Origin: Krasilnikoviella flava
Lineage (GTDB): Bacteria; Actinomycetota; Actinomycetes; Actinomycetales; Cellulomonadaceae
NCBI RefSeq assembly: GCF_900167525.1
Contig: NZ_FUZQ01000001.1
Span: 558,001-622,000, forward strand
DNA length: 64,000 nt
Reading direction: 5' to 3'
Positions within the stretch are counted from its first letter, which is position 1. Each line of letters starts with the position of its first letter. This document shows, in pieces, positions 24,712-33,339 of this stretch. A program made the translations under genes and the position numbers. The notes under the pieces were generated by a model, which was not told where the DNA came from, did not search any database, and saw only the letters and a program-made list of their open reading frames with translations.

Positions 24712-25668
24712 ATGGCGACCGTGGCCGAAGAACACGTCGGCGTGCAGAGGACCCCCCACCCCAGCCCACCACGCAGGCACTCGGTCCTTCATCAGCGCCG
24801 ACAGCGCAGGGGGGCCGCACTCTTCGCGCTGTTCGCCTTTCCCAACCTGGCCCTGATCGCGGTCTTCGCCTACTGGCCGGTGCTCGAGAACCTCTACCTC
24901 AGCCTCACCAACTGGGACTTCATCTCGCCGGAGCCGATCTTCATCGGGCTCAGCAACTACGCCCAGCTGTTCACGTCGTCCACGTTCCTCGACGTCATGG
25001 TGACCACGGTGACGTGGGTCGTCGTGGTCGTCGGCGCGAGCCTCGTCCTCGGGATCGCGCTCGCCTCGCTCTTCTCGATGAAGCTCCCCGGGACGGCTGC
25101 CGTCACGGGGATCGTCTTCGCCCCGCACGTCATCGCCGGGGCAGCGATCGGCGCGGTGTGGCTGTTCATCTTCGACCCGAACTACGGCCTCGCCCGCACC
25201 CTGTTCGAAGCCGTGGGGCTGACCTCGCCCAGCTGGACGACCGACGCGAGCTGGGCCCTGCCCGCCCTGCTCATCGTCTCGATCTGGAAGGGGGTGGGCT
25301 TCGTGGCGATCGTCTATCTGGCCGGGATGCAGGGGTTGCCCTCGGAGGTGCTCGAGGCCGCGCGCCTGGACGGCGCGAACCGTTGGCGGCTCTTCACCCG
25401 GATCGTCCTGCCGCTGCTGTCGCCGACCACCTTCTTCCTGGTGATCACGCAGACGATCGCCGCTTTCCAGGCCTTCGACATCATCGCCATCATGACCGGC
25501 GGCGGACCGGCCTCCGCGACCACGACGCTGAGCTGGTTCATCTACGAGCAGGCCTTCCAGCGCTCCAACGTGGGCTACTCGGCCGCCGCGGGAACCGTGA
25601 TGTTCGTGATCCTGATGGTCATCACCATGCTGCAGTTCCGGTACGTCGAGAGGAAGGTGCACTACTGA
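24712..25668 (+). CDS. ABC permease, MalF/UgpA type
   Basis: A 318-residue membrane protein: basic N-terminus, helix ALFALFAFPNLALIAVFAYWP, the family's LYLSLTNWDFISPEPIFIGLSNY, and the EAA loop EVLEAARLDGANRWRLFTR near residue 220. Start ATG 24712 with AAAGGA upstream. First gene of an operon with a second permease, a binding protein and a glycerophosphodiesterase, which points to glycerol-3-phosphate diesters as cargo (UgpA-like role, inferred). The 190 bases before it hold the promoter; no operator stands out. Confidence 0.93.
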   Translation: MATVAEEHVGVQRTPHPSPPRRHSVLHQRRQRRGAALFALFAFPNLALIAVFAYWPVLENLYLSLTNWDFISPEPIFIGLSNYAQLFTSSTFLDVMVTTVTWVVVVVGASLVLGIALASLFSMKLPGTAAVTGIVFAPHVIAGAAIGAVWLFIFDPNYGLARTLFEAVGLTSPSWTTDASWALPALLIVSIWKGVGFVAIVYLAGMQGLPSEVLEAARLDGANRWRLFTRIVLPLLSPTTFFLVITQTIAAFQAFDIIAIMTGGGPASATTTLSWFIYEQAFQRSNVGYSAAAGTVMFVILMVITMLQFRYVERKVHY

Positions 25669-26594
25669 TGCCCGCCACGACCACGCGGCCGACCGCCTCC
25701 CGGGACGAGGGCACCGTGCAGGCCCGCACCGCACGGCAGCAGCCGACGAACGGCGCCCGGCGCCTCGGGAACCTCCGCCACCACTGGTGGGGGATCCTCC
25801 TGCTCGCCGCCGCAGCCCTCGTGTTCGTCGTCCCGCTCTTCATCCTCGTGACGACCGCGTTCAAGACGAACTCCGACATCTATACCTGGCCCCCGAAGGT
25901 CCTTCCCACCGACCTCACCCGGGACAACCTCACGACCGCCTGGCAGCTCGCACCGTTCGGCGCGTTCATCAAGAACTCGGTGATCGTCACGGTCGTCGGG
26001 GCGGTCGCCAAGGTCGTGCTCGCCGTCTTCACGGCCTACGCCTTCGCCTTCCTGCCGTTCCCCGGCAAGAACGTCCTGTTCCTCGTGATGCTCGGTGCCC
26101 TCATGGTCCCGGGGCACGTGACCCTCCTGGTCAACTACATCACCATCGGCAACATGGGCCTGATCAACACGTACGCCGGCATCATCCTGCCCGGCGTCGG
26201 TTCGGCGTTCGGCACCTTCCTCCTGCGCCAGCACTTCATGTCGCTGCCGACGGAGGTGTTCGAGGCCGCCGAGGTCGACGGGGCGGGGCACCTCCGCAAG
26301 CTCGGCTCGATGGTGCTGCCGATGTCGGTCCCCGCCATCGCGACGGTGGCCCTCGTCGCGGTGATCGACGAGTGGAACAGCTTCGTCTGGCCGTTGATCA
26401 TCACCAACTCCGTCAACATGCGCACGCTGCCCATCGGCCTCATGTACCTCAAGGCCAACGACGGCATGGTCTCGTGGGGCGTGCTCATGTCGGGGACGCT
26501 CATCGTCGTGCTCCCGATGCTGCTCGTCTTCCTCTTCGCCCAGCGCTACATCGTCACGGGGCTCACCGGCGCCGCCGCCGGAAGCGGCCGCTGA
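25668..26594 (+). CDS. ABC permease, MalG/UgpE type
   Basis: A 308-residue membrane protein starting at an ATG that shares one base with the previous stop (TGATG). It shows LLLAAAALVFVVPLFILVTTAFKTNSDI, a six-helix pattern and the EAA loop EVFEAAEVDGAGHLRKLGSMVLP near residue 205. Partner of the upstream permease. The operon has no ATPase gene, so a shared MsiK/UgpC-like ATPase encoded elsewhere must drive it. Confidence 0.93.
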   Translation: MPATTTRPTASRDEGTVQARTARQQPTNGARRLGNLRHHWWGILLLAAAALVFVVPLFILVTTAFKTNSDIYTWPPKVLPTDLTRDNLTTAWQLAPFGAFIKNSVIVTVVGAVAKVVLAVFTAYAFAFLPFPGKNVLFLVMLGALMVPGHVTLLVNYITIGNMGLINTYAGIILPGVGSAFGTFLLRQHFMSLPTEVFEAAEVDGAGHLRKLGSMVLPMSVPAIATVALVAVIDEWNSFVWPLIITNSVNMRTLPIGLMYLKANDGMVSWGVLMSGTLIVVLPMLLVFLFAQRYIVTGLTGAAAGSGR

Positions 26595-26678
26595 ACCCTG
26601 GACGCGCTCCCCATCCCCTGACGATCGAAGGAGATCATGCACGCCCAGAGACGCCCTCACACAGGAGGGAACAGAAGC

Positions 26679-28022
26679 ATGCTTCGCGGGCTCACCCGTC
26701 GGCAGGTGCTCGCCGCGGGCATGATGGCCGCCACCGCACCCGTCCTGGCCGGATGCTTCGGCGCCGGACGGGGCCCAGGCGCCGTCATGGAGCAACCCAG
26801 CGGTGACGTGCCGGCCAAGTTCGCGGACCGGTTGCGCGTCGTGCTGTGGAGCAACTGGACGTCCCACAACGCCGAGGTGCTGCAACGGAACATCGACGCC
26901 TTCCACGAGGCGCAGAGCGACATCTTCTGCGAGATCCAGATCTTCGAGGGCTACGACAAGGTCGAGGCGAAGCTCGCAGCGAGCCTGCAGGCCCGGCAGG
27001 TCCCCGACATCTCGGTGCTGAGCGACGTCGTCTGGAACCGCTTCTACCTCGCCGACGCCCTCGAGCCCCTCACCGGATACTTCGACGACAGCTTCGGCAC
27101 GGACGCGTTCGACGAGCGATTCCTCGCCGAGGGGACCGTCAAGGACGACGTCTGGTGGCTGCCGTTCGGGCGCTCGACCCCGCTCTTCTACTACAACCGC
27201 GACCTCTTCGCCGACGTCGGCCTCCCCGACCGCGCACCGAAGACCTACGACGAGTACCGGGAATGGGGCAAGGAGCTGGCCGGCTACTCGGCCGACGGCC
27301 ACGCCGTGTCGATGCGCGCCTACACCGGCGGCGACGACTGGTACTTCCAGGGATCGACCTGGGCGTTCGGCGGCGGCTACTCGGACGGCCTGGACATGCG
27401 GCTCACCTCGGACGCCACCGTGGCGGCGCTGGAGTTCGACCGCGCCTTCATCCACGACGACGGCGCCGGGTATCTCTCGAACGACCCGTCCGGAGACTTC
27501 GTCGCGGGGACGACGGCGACGATCCTGGAGTCCACGGGAGCCCTCACCAGCGTCACCGAGGCCGCCGAGTTCGAGGTCGGGTGCGGCTTCCTGCCCGGGC
27601 AGGCCACGACCGGTGTGCCGACCGGCGGCGGCGGTCTGGCCGTCCTCCGCTACGCCTCGGACGAGCGGAAGAAGGCGGCGTGGGAGGTGATCAAGTTCCT
27701 CACCTCCGGTGACGCCTCCGTCGACTGGACGGTCGGCACCGGCTACATGCCGACCACCACGGTGGCGAAGGAGTCCGACGAGATCCGTCGGCGCGCCGCG
27801 GAGAACCAGAACTACCAGGTCGCGATCGACCAGCTCGCGACGGCCCAGGGCCCCGACATCGTCCGCCGCTACGTGCCGGAGTGCCTGCCCGAGGCGAAGA
27901 ACGCCATCCAGGCCGTGTACTCCGGCGGCGCCGACCCCGAGTCCAGCCTCTCGACGATGGCGTCCAACCTGGAGCTGTCGATCGACCGGATCCGCCCCCA
28001 ATTCGAGGAACGAGTGAACTGA
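26679..28022 (+). CDS. ABC substrate-binding lipoprotein (UgpB-like)
   Basis: A 447-residue family-1 binding protein with an MLRGLTRRQVLAAG twin-arginine-like signal and the lipobox LAGCFG. The body has LWSNWTSHNAEVLQRNIDAF, SVLSDVVWNRFYLADALEPL and FLTSGDASVDWTVGTGYMPT, the last resembling UgpB-type proteins. Start ATG 26679 follows AGGAGGG; ATG 26637, also with a ribosome site, would add 14 residues before the signal. Its stop lies one base before the phosphodiesterase start, linking uptake to hydrolysis of a glycerophosphodiester (inference). Confidence 0.9.
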   Translation: MLRGLTRRQVLAAGMMAATAPVLAGCFGAGRGPGAVMEQPSGDVPAKFADRLRVVLWSNWTSHNAEVLQRNIDAFHEAQSDIFCEIQIFEGYDKVEAKLAASLQARQVPDISVLSDVVWNRFYLADALEPLTGYFDDSFGTDAFDERFLAEGTVKDDVWWLPFGRSTPLFYYNRDLFADVGLPDRAPKTYDEYREWGKELAGYSADGHAVSMRAYTGGDDWYFQGSTWAFGGGYSDGLDMRLTSDATVAALEFDRAFIHDDGAGYLSNDPSGDFVAGTTATILESTGALTSVTEAAEFEVGCGFLPGQATTGVPTGGGGLAVLRYASDERKKAAWEVIKFLTSGDASVDWTVGTGYMPTTTVAKESDEIRRRAAENQNYQVAIDQLATAQGPDIVRRYVPECLPEAKNAIQAVYSGGADPESSLSTMASNLELSIDRIRPQFEERVN

Positions 28023-28023
28023 G

Positions 28024-28767
28024 ATGCCACTGTCGATCGTCGGTCATCGCGGCGCGATGACCCACAAGCCCGAGAACAGCCTCGAGTCGTACGCCCTCGC
28101 CGAGCAGGTCGGCGTGGACGAGATCGAGCTCGACGTGCGCCTGAGCAAGGACGAGGAGCTCTTCCTGCTGCACGACGCCACCCTCGACCGCACCGCGGGG
28201 GACGACTCCGCCCGCGGTCTCGGCCCGGCGGCGGAGCTGACCCTCGCCCAACTGCAGGCGGCCCGGCTCGACTCCGGCCGGGGCGTCGTCACGCTCGCCG
28301 AGATGTACGCCGCGACGCGCACCTTCATCCAGCTGGAGATCAAGGACCCGGCGACGGTGCCCCACCTCGCCTCGTACTTCTCGACGCACCCTGACGACGC
28401 CGGACGCACGATCCTCACCGGCTTCGACCCCGACGCCCTCCGGCACGCCGCGGAGCTGATGCCGACGATCGGCCGGTGCATCATCGTGACGTCGATCGCC
28501 GTCGCCGAGCGGTTCGAGGGCGGCTGGAGGGCGTTGCTGGACCACACCCGCTCCACGCGCTTCGCCTGCGGTCTCGAGGGGCTCACCCCCGAGATCGTCG
28601 ACTCCGTGCACGAGCTCGGCCTCGAGCTCCATGTCTGGCCGATGCGCACGACCGACGACATGCGACGGGCCGTCGAGCTGGGTGCGGACGGCACGACCTC
28701 CGACGATCCGGAGCTCGCGCGGACCTGGTACGAGCAGGTGAGCGCCGAGCAGACGGCGCGGGCCTGA
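28024..28767 (+). CDS. ugpQ: glycerophosphodiester phosphodiesterase
   Basis: A 247-residue cytoplasmic GDPD. Complete catalytic set near the N-terminus: GHRGAMTHKPENSLESY (His, Arg, Glu-Asn) and EIELDVRLSKDEELFLLHD (Glu, Asp, His). It hydrolyses glycerophosphodiesters to glycerol-3-phosphate and an alcohol. Absence of a signal fits action on imported substrate. Last gene of the permease-permease-binding protein operon, followed by a strong hairpin. Confidence 0.93.
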   Translation: MPLSIVGHRGAMTHKPENSLESYALAEQVGVDEIELDVRLSKDEELFLLHDATLDRTAGDDSARGLGPAAELTLAQLQAARLDSGRGVVTLAEMYAATRTFIQLEIKDPATVPHLASYFSTHPDDAGRTILTGFDPDALRHAAELMPTIGRCIIVTSIAVAERFEGGWRALLDHTRSTRFACGLEGLTPEIVDSVHELGLELHVWPMRTTDDMRRAVELGADGTTSDDPELARTWYEQVSAEQTARA

Positions 28768-28785
28768 ACCGACCCGCCCCGCTGG

Positions 28786-28825
28786 GGCGTGACCGCTGCG
28801 GTCGTCGAGCCGCAGCGGTCACGCC
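28786..28825. terminator. bidirectional hairpin between ugpQ and the SorC-type gene
   Basis: Arms 28786-28801 and 28810-28825 pair over 16 bp with an 8-base loop. The right arm contains the stop codon of the convergent regulator (28819-28821). No T-run, common in high-GC actinobacteria. Confidence 0.8.
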
Positions 28826-29754
28826 TCGAGCGCCGCCTGCGCGCAGCGCACGTCCGTGATGAGGACGTGGCAGATCCCGGACCGCAGGGTGGCGATGACC
28901 GCACGCTCCTTGCCCGCGCCCCCACCGATGCCGACGCGGGTGGGCACCCGGCGGAGGCTCTCCTCGGAGATCCCGACCAACCGCTCCTCCAGTCCCGACA
29001 CCGAGCTGCCGTCGCGGTCGAGCAGCGCCGTCCCGATCTCCGCGACGACCCCCTTCTTCTCGAAGGCGTCGCGCTCGCCGAGATCCGTCAGCTGTTGCGC
29101 CAGCAGCGACGCCCCGGGCCAGCCGCCGATCGTCAGGTAGGCCTTCCCGAGGTGGTCCATCCGGCGCAGCGTCCGCTGGATGGACGGGTGCTGGAGGAAC
29201 ATCCGCGCCTTCGGGTCCTTCATGAGCAGCACCGGCAGGTACAGGGGGTAGGTCGCGCCGCCGCTCGCACGGCCCATGTTCGAGATCACCTCGACGCCGT
29301 CCTCCAGCCGCGGAGCGCCCACGCCGGTGAGCTGGACGATGTCGGCCGAGGGCAGCTCCGGGACGAGACGTGACGCGAGCACAAGGGTTCGCCCCGGTGC
29401 GATCCCCACCACGTCGTCCTCCTCGAGGTCGTCCGCGATGTAGCGCGCGGTGATCCGGGCGATCGCCTCCCGCGCCTCGGACATGCTCGTGGAGGGCGCC
29501 GCCACGACGAGCGCCGAGCGCAGCCCGTACCGCTGCACCAGCCGCGCCGAGAGGTCGACGTCCACGGGGTCGGGGAACTTCGCCCTCACCTCGATGAGGT
29601 CCAGCTCCCGCGCGCGCCTCACCATGCGGGCCGTGGCGAACCGCGACCTGCCGATCTCCTCGGCGATGTCGTTGATCGCGCGGCCGTGAGCAAGGTTCTG
29701 CATGGCGACGTACGTGTGGAGGACCTGCTGATCAATGGGGAGCGGTCTGCTCAT
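28819..29754 (-). CDS. SorC-family sugar-responsive transcriptional regulator
   Basis: A 311-residue SorC/DeoR-group regulator. N-terminal helix-turn-helix (HGRAINDIAEEIGRSRFATARMVRRA) followed by a sugar-phosphate-binding domain (GIAPGRTLVLASRLVPEL, LTGVGAPR, IGGGAGKERAVIATLRSGICHVLITD). SorC proteins bind phosphorylated sugars. ATG 29754 is preceded six bases away by TAGCAT (29766-29761), a leaderless layout. It lies between the glycerophosphodiester operon and the divergent HAD/dehydrogenase genes and may regulate both. Confidence 0.9.
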   Translation of the reverse strand: MSRPLPIDQQVLHTYVAMQNLAHGRAINDIAEEIGRSRFATARMVRRARELDLIEVRAKFPDPVDVDLSARLVQRYGLRSALVVAAPSTSMSEAREAIARITARYIADDLEEDDVVGIAPGRTLVLASRLVPELPSADIVQLTGVGAPRLEDGVEVISNMGRASGGATYPLYLPVLLMKDPKARMFLQHPSIQRTLRRMDHLGKAYLTIGGWPGASLLAQQLTDLGERDAFEKKGVVAEIGTALLDRDGSSVSGLEERLVGISEESLRRVPTRVGIGGGAGKERAVIATLRSGICHVLITDVRCAQAALEA

Positions 29755-29876
29755 ACGAGCATGCTAAGGCAACGTAAGAGCATCCGTCCTAGGTTGCTCG
29801 GACACCGAAGACGAGCACGAGAAGTCGGCCTCCCGGCACCGGGGCGGCGACGGCTCTCGGAATGGAGATCGACCTC

Positions 29877-30602
29877 ATGCACAGCACGACGGGCCGACCG
29901 CCCACGGACACGCGGGACGTCCTCGCCGCCGACCTGGCCGCCGGGCGGGAGATCGAGATCGGGGGCGTGCTGTCCGACATGGACGGCACCCTGGTCGACT
30001 CGGTCCCGGCGGTCGAGGAGGCCTGGCGCATCCTGGCGTCCGAGTTCGGCGTGCCGATGCTGACCATCGGGTCGCACGGCCTCACCGTGCAGGCGGTCGT
30101 CACGGCCTTCGGCATCCCTGCCGACGACCGCCGCCGGGCGGAGGACCGGCTCACCGAGATCGAGTCACGCGACGGGCAGCTGCTGGATCCGCTGCCGGGG
30201 GTGCCGGAGCTCATCGCCTCGCTGCCCACGTCACGGTGGGGCATCGTCACCTCGGCCGCACGTCCGGTCGCCCGGGCACGGTTCGGCGCCACCCGCCTGC
30301 CCTTCCCGACGTTCCTGGTGACGGGGGACGACGTGGTCACAGGAAAGCCCGCGCCCGAACCGTTCGCGAAGGGCCTCCAGGAGCTGCGACACCGCGGCTG
30401 CGACGGCCCCGTGATCGCGCTGGAGGACACGATCGCCGGCCTGAGGTCCGCCCATGCCGCCGGCTGCCTGGCCGTCGGCGTCGTGGGCACGTTCAGCCGT
30501 GACGAGCTCGCCCCGCACGCACACCTCGTCGTGCCCTCCCTCGAGGCGATGCGCGTGCGCCCAGAAGGCGACCGGCTCCGAGTGAGGTCCACGCCCGGAT
30601 GA
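29877..30602 (+). CDS. HAD-superfamily sugar phosphatase
   Basis: A 241-residue haloacid-dehalogenase-like hydrolase with a helical cap. Motif I LSDMDGTLVDS, motif II GIVTSAA, motif III Lys in VTGKPAPEPF and motif IV ALEDTIAGLRSAHAAG. Closest in style to small phospho-sugar or glycerol-phosphate phosphatases. ATG 29877 has GGAG nine bases upstream; ATG 29862 would lack one. It diverges from the SorC regulator and precedes a polyol-type dehydrogenase, so dephosphorylation of the imported product is plausible. Confidence 0.88.
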   Translation: MHSTTGRPPTDTRDVLAADLAAGREIEIGGVLSDMDGTLVDSVPAVEEAWRILASEFGVPMLTIGSHGLTVQAVVTAFGIPADDRRRAEDRLTEIESRDGQLLDPLPGVPELIASLPTSRWGIVTSAARPVARARFGATRLPFPTFLVTGDDVVTGKPAPEPFAKGLQELRHRGCDGPVIALEDTIAGLRSAHAAGCLAVGVVGTFSRDELAPHAHLVVPSLEAMRVRPEGDRLRVRSTPG

Positions 30603-30696
30603 GCGGGCCTACGACGTCTCCCTCCCCACGGCGACGAAGCCCTGATCGGCCTGCACCGAGCCCACCCGCCCCCACCCACGAAACGAGGCGAACGAC

Positions 30697-31701
30697 ATGA
30701 ACATCGCTGCCGTGATGACCGAGATCGGCCACATCGAGCTGCAGGAGAGGCCGATGCCGCAGGCCGCCCCAGGAACGGCTGTGGTCAAGGTGCACGCGGT
30801 CGGCGTGTGCGGCTCCGACACCACCTACTACCGGCACGGACGCATCGGCGACTGGGTGGTCGACGGAGACATCGTCCTCGGCCACGAGGCGGCCGGCGAG
30901 GTGGTCCAGGTCGGCGACGGCGTCACCGACCTCGCCGTCGGCGACCGGGTCGCGATCGAACCCGGCACCCCGTGCCGCGGCTGCGCGCAGTGCATGGCCG
31001 GCCGGTACCACCTGTGCCCGGACCTCGAGTTCCTGGCCACGCCCCCGTACGACGGCGCGCTGATGCAGTACGTCGCGCTCGACGCCCGCACCCTCTTCCC
31101 GATCCCTGAGGGGATGACGTACGAGCAGGCCGCGATGGTCGAACCGCTCTCGGTGGGCCTGTGGGCCTGCCAGCGCGCCGCGCTGCGTCCCGGCGACGAC
31201 GTCCTGGTGACCGGTGCAGGGCCCGTGGGCGTGCTCGCGGCGCAGTCCGCGCGGGCGCTCGGCGCGCGCTCGGTCACGGTCACCGACGTGTCCGACTTCC
31301 GCCTGGACCTCGCCCGCGGGCTGGGCTTCGCCGTGGAGCGGAGCGACCAGCCCGGAGCGGACACCTTCGACGTGCTGCTGGAGTGCTCGGGAGCGCCCGG
31401 TGTGCTCGCCGCCGGGATGGACCGGCTGCGCGAGGCGGGCCGGGCAGCCATGATCGGCCTGCCGAAGCAGCCGGTCGAGCTCCCCGTCTCCTTCCTCAAC
31501 AAGAAGGAGGTCAGCCTCGCGCTCGTCAACCGGTACCAGAACACCTGGCCGCTCGGCATCTCCCTGGTCGCCTCGGGCCGCGTGGTCCTCGACGACCTCC
31601 AGACGCATTCCTTCCCCCTGAAGGACACCGCGACCGCGCTGGAGATCGCGGCAGCCGACCCCCGTTCGATGAAGGCGATCATCTACCCGCAGCAGGTCTG
31701 A
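30697..31701 (+). CDS. zinc-dependent polyol/alcohol dehydrogenase (sorbitol-dehydrogenase-like)
   Basis: A 334-residue medium-chain dehydrogenase. Catalytic zinc site GVCGSD and GHEAAGEV, structural-zinc cysteines in GTPCRGCAQCMAGRYHLC, and the NAD-binding VLVTGAGPVGVLAAQ near residue 170. The D after the cofactor beta-strand (VTVTDVSDFR) favours NAD+ over NADP+. Similar to sorbitol/xylitol/L-idonate dehydrogenases. In this cluster it may oxidise the alcohol released from a glycerophosphodiester or a dephosphorylated polyol (inference). Confidence 0.9.
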   Translation: MNIAAVMTEIGHIELQERPMPQAAPGTAVVKVHAVGVCGSDTTYYRHGRIGDWVVDGDIVLGHEAAGEVVQVGDGVTDLAVGDRVAIEPGTPCRGCAQCMAGRYHLCPDLEFLATPPYDGALMQYVALDARTLFPIPEGMTYEQAAMVEPLSVGLWACQRAALRPGDDVLVTGAGPVGVLAAQSARALGARSVTVTDVSDFRLDLARGLGFAVERSDQPGADTFDVLLECSGAPGVLAAGMDRLREAGRAAMIGLPKQPVELPVSFLNKKEVSLALVNRYQNTWPLGISLVASGRVVLDDLQTHSFPLKDTATALEIAAADPRSMKAIIYPQQV

Positions 31702-31708
31702 GCACGGC

Positions 31709-31764
31709 GGAGGGGCTCATCGCGGGCGGGCCGGACCCGGCCGCGCCGCCCGACAAGCCCCTCC
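31709..31764. terminator. nested hairpin between convergent genes
   Basis: GGAGGGGCT (31709-31717) pairs with AGCCCCTCC (31756-31764); the loop holds a second GC-rich pairing (GGGCGG/CCGCCC). It sits between the dehydrogenase and the GH20 gene and could stop both transcripts. Confidence 0.55.
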
Positions 31765-31772
31765 CCGCGCCC

Positions 31773-33218
31773 TCAGGCGGTGGGCCAGTCGACCTGCGGG
31801 GTCTCGTGGAAGGCCCAGCCTCCGGCGCGCCAGGCGGGGGCCTGGGCGGCGGTGCGGGCGCGGAAGGCGTCCCAGTCCTTGCGCTCCGGCGCCGTCCAGG
31901 CCACCTCGGCGACGGCGCCGAGGCGCGGCAGCAGCATGGAGAACAGCTCGTCGCGGGTGGTGAGCGTCTCGGTCCAGACCGCGGCCTCGACGCCCTCGAC
32001 GGAGTCGGCGGGCAGGCCGTCGATGACGGTGGTGGGCTCCCAGTCGTAGGAGTCGCGCAGCTCGACGTACCCGGCCCAGTGCAGGCCTAGCTCGTGCTCG
32101 GGCGTGTACTTCATATCGAGGTAGGCGTGGTCGCCGGGCGACATGATGAAGCGCGCCCCTGCGTGCGCCGCGGCGACGAAGCGGTCGAACTCCTCGCCCT
32201 TGGGCTCCCAGTACTGCAGCAGCGTGCCCGGCTCGACCGGGCCGCGGGCGCCCTCCTGCCAGAAGATCGGCGTCTTGCCGTGCTCGCGCACGATACGGGC
32301 GGCGAGCTCGACGAACTTCGCGAACTCCTCGACCTCCATCGTGTGCACCTCGTCGCCGCCGACGTGCACCCAGTCGCCGCGGGTCATGCCGGCGACGTCC
32401 CCGATCACGTCGCGCAGGAACGGCTCGGTGGCGGGGTTGTCGAACCACAGCCGGGAGAAGCCGACCTCGATGCCTTCGTAGGCCTCGGTGGGCAGGCCGT
32501 CCTTCGTCAGCGCACCGTAGACCTGGGTGGCCGCGTTGATGTGCCCCGGCATGTCGAACTCGGGCACGATCGTCACGAACCGGGTGGCCGCGTACTCCTG
32601 CAGCTCACGGAAGTCGTCCACCGTGAGGAAGCCGGCCGTGCCGCCGCCCACCTGGCTGTCGGACGCCTTCTCCAGCTCCGGGCGCGACGGCGTCTCGATC
32701 CGCCAGCCCTGGTCGTCGGTGAGGTGCAGGTGCAGCACCCGCAGCTTGAACGCGGCGACCAGGTCCACCACGGCACGGATGTCGTCGGGCCCGAACCAGT
32801 GCCGCACGACGTCGAACGACAGCCCGCGCCAGCGGTACCGGGGGGCATCGTGCACGACGACGGCGGGCACCTCGCGCGGGCCCGGGTCGCCCGGGACGGG
32901 GACCAGCTGGCGCAGCGTGCGCACCGCGTGCAGCAGGCCGACCGGCTCCGGCGCGGTGGCCTCGACGCCGGCCATCGTGACGCGCAGCGTGTACCGCTCA
33001 GGGTTGTCGGAGCCGTGCGGACCGGCCGCGGCGTCGAGGCGCAGCACGACCGGGGTGGCGTCGTCGTCCGTGACGACGCGCACGCCGACAGCGGTCAGCT
33101 GCTCGGCGGCCACGGACGCCAGGGCGGCGTCCGGCGCGACGAGGTGGGCGACGTCCAGGGCGAGCGGCGCGGCGTCCTGCCCCTCGACGACGGTGGGCCA
33201 GGGGATCAGGGGCAGCAC
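31773..33218 (-). CDS. beta-N-acetylhexosaminidase (GH20)
   Basis: A 481-residue glycoside hydrolase of family 20, cytoplasmic by lack of a signal. N-terminal GH20b-like domain, then the TIM barrel with RYRWRGLSFDVVRHWF, LHLHLTDDQGWRIE, VPEFDMPGH and the catalytic DE pair in VHVGGDEVH. It removes terminal GlcNAc or GalNAc from chitobiose, wall fragments or glycans. GTG 33218 is chosen because GGAGG lies nine bases upstream; the frame continues to 33251 without such a site. Confidence 0.93.
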   Translation of the reverse strand: MLPLIPWPTVVEGQDAAPLALDVAHLVAPDAALASVAAEQLTAVGVRVVTDDDATPVVLRLDAAAGPHGSDNPERYTLRVTMAGVEATAPEPVGLLHAVRTLRQLVPVPGDPGPREVPAVVVHDAPRYRWRGLSFDVVRHWFGPDDIRAVVDLVAAFKLRVLHLHLTDDQGWRIETPSRPELEKASDSQVGGGTAGFLTVDDFRELQEYAATRFVTIVPEFDMPGHINAATQVYGALTKDGLPTEAYEGIEVGFSRLWFDNPATEPFLRDVIGDVAGMTRGDWVHVGGDEVHTMEVEEFAKFVELAARIVREHGKTPIFWQEGARGPVEPGTLLQYWEPKGEEFDRFVAAAHAGARFIMSPGDHAYLDMKYTPEHELGLHWAGYVELRDSYDWEPTTVIDGLPADSVEGVEAAVWTETLTTRDELFSMLLPRLGAVAEVAWTAPERKDWDAFRARTAAQAPAWRAGGWAFHETPQVDWPTA

Positions 33219-33278
33219 GGTGATCGGCCTCCAGGTGCGTGTCGACAGCACCGGAGGTCGGCGCCGACGGACGATCGA

Positions 33279-33323
33279 AACGTTACGTTAGCGATCCTGC
33301 CGAATCCGCCGATCCGCTGTCAA
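33279..33323 (-). promoter_or_regulatory. promoter and operator of the GH20 gene
   Basis: TTGACA (33323-33318), an 18-base spacer and CAGGAT (33299-33294) form a good vegetative promoter. Just downstream, AACGTTACGTT (33279-33289) is an inverted repeat of 5-bp arms around one base at about the start of transcription, as expected of a repressor site (LacI- or ROK-type). The regulator is not in the window neighbourhood. Confidence 0.6.
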
Positions 33324-33339
33324 CGGCGCCGCGCGCCGG

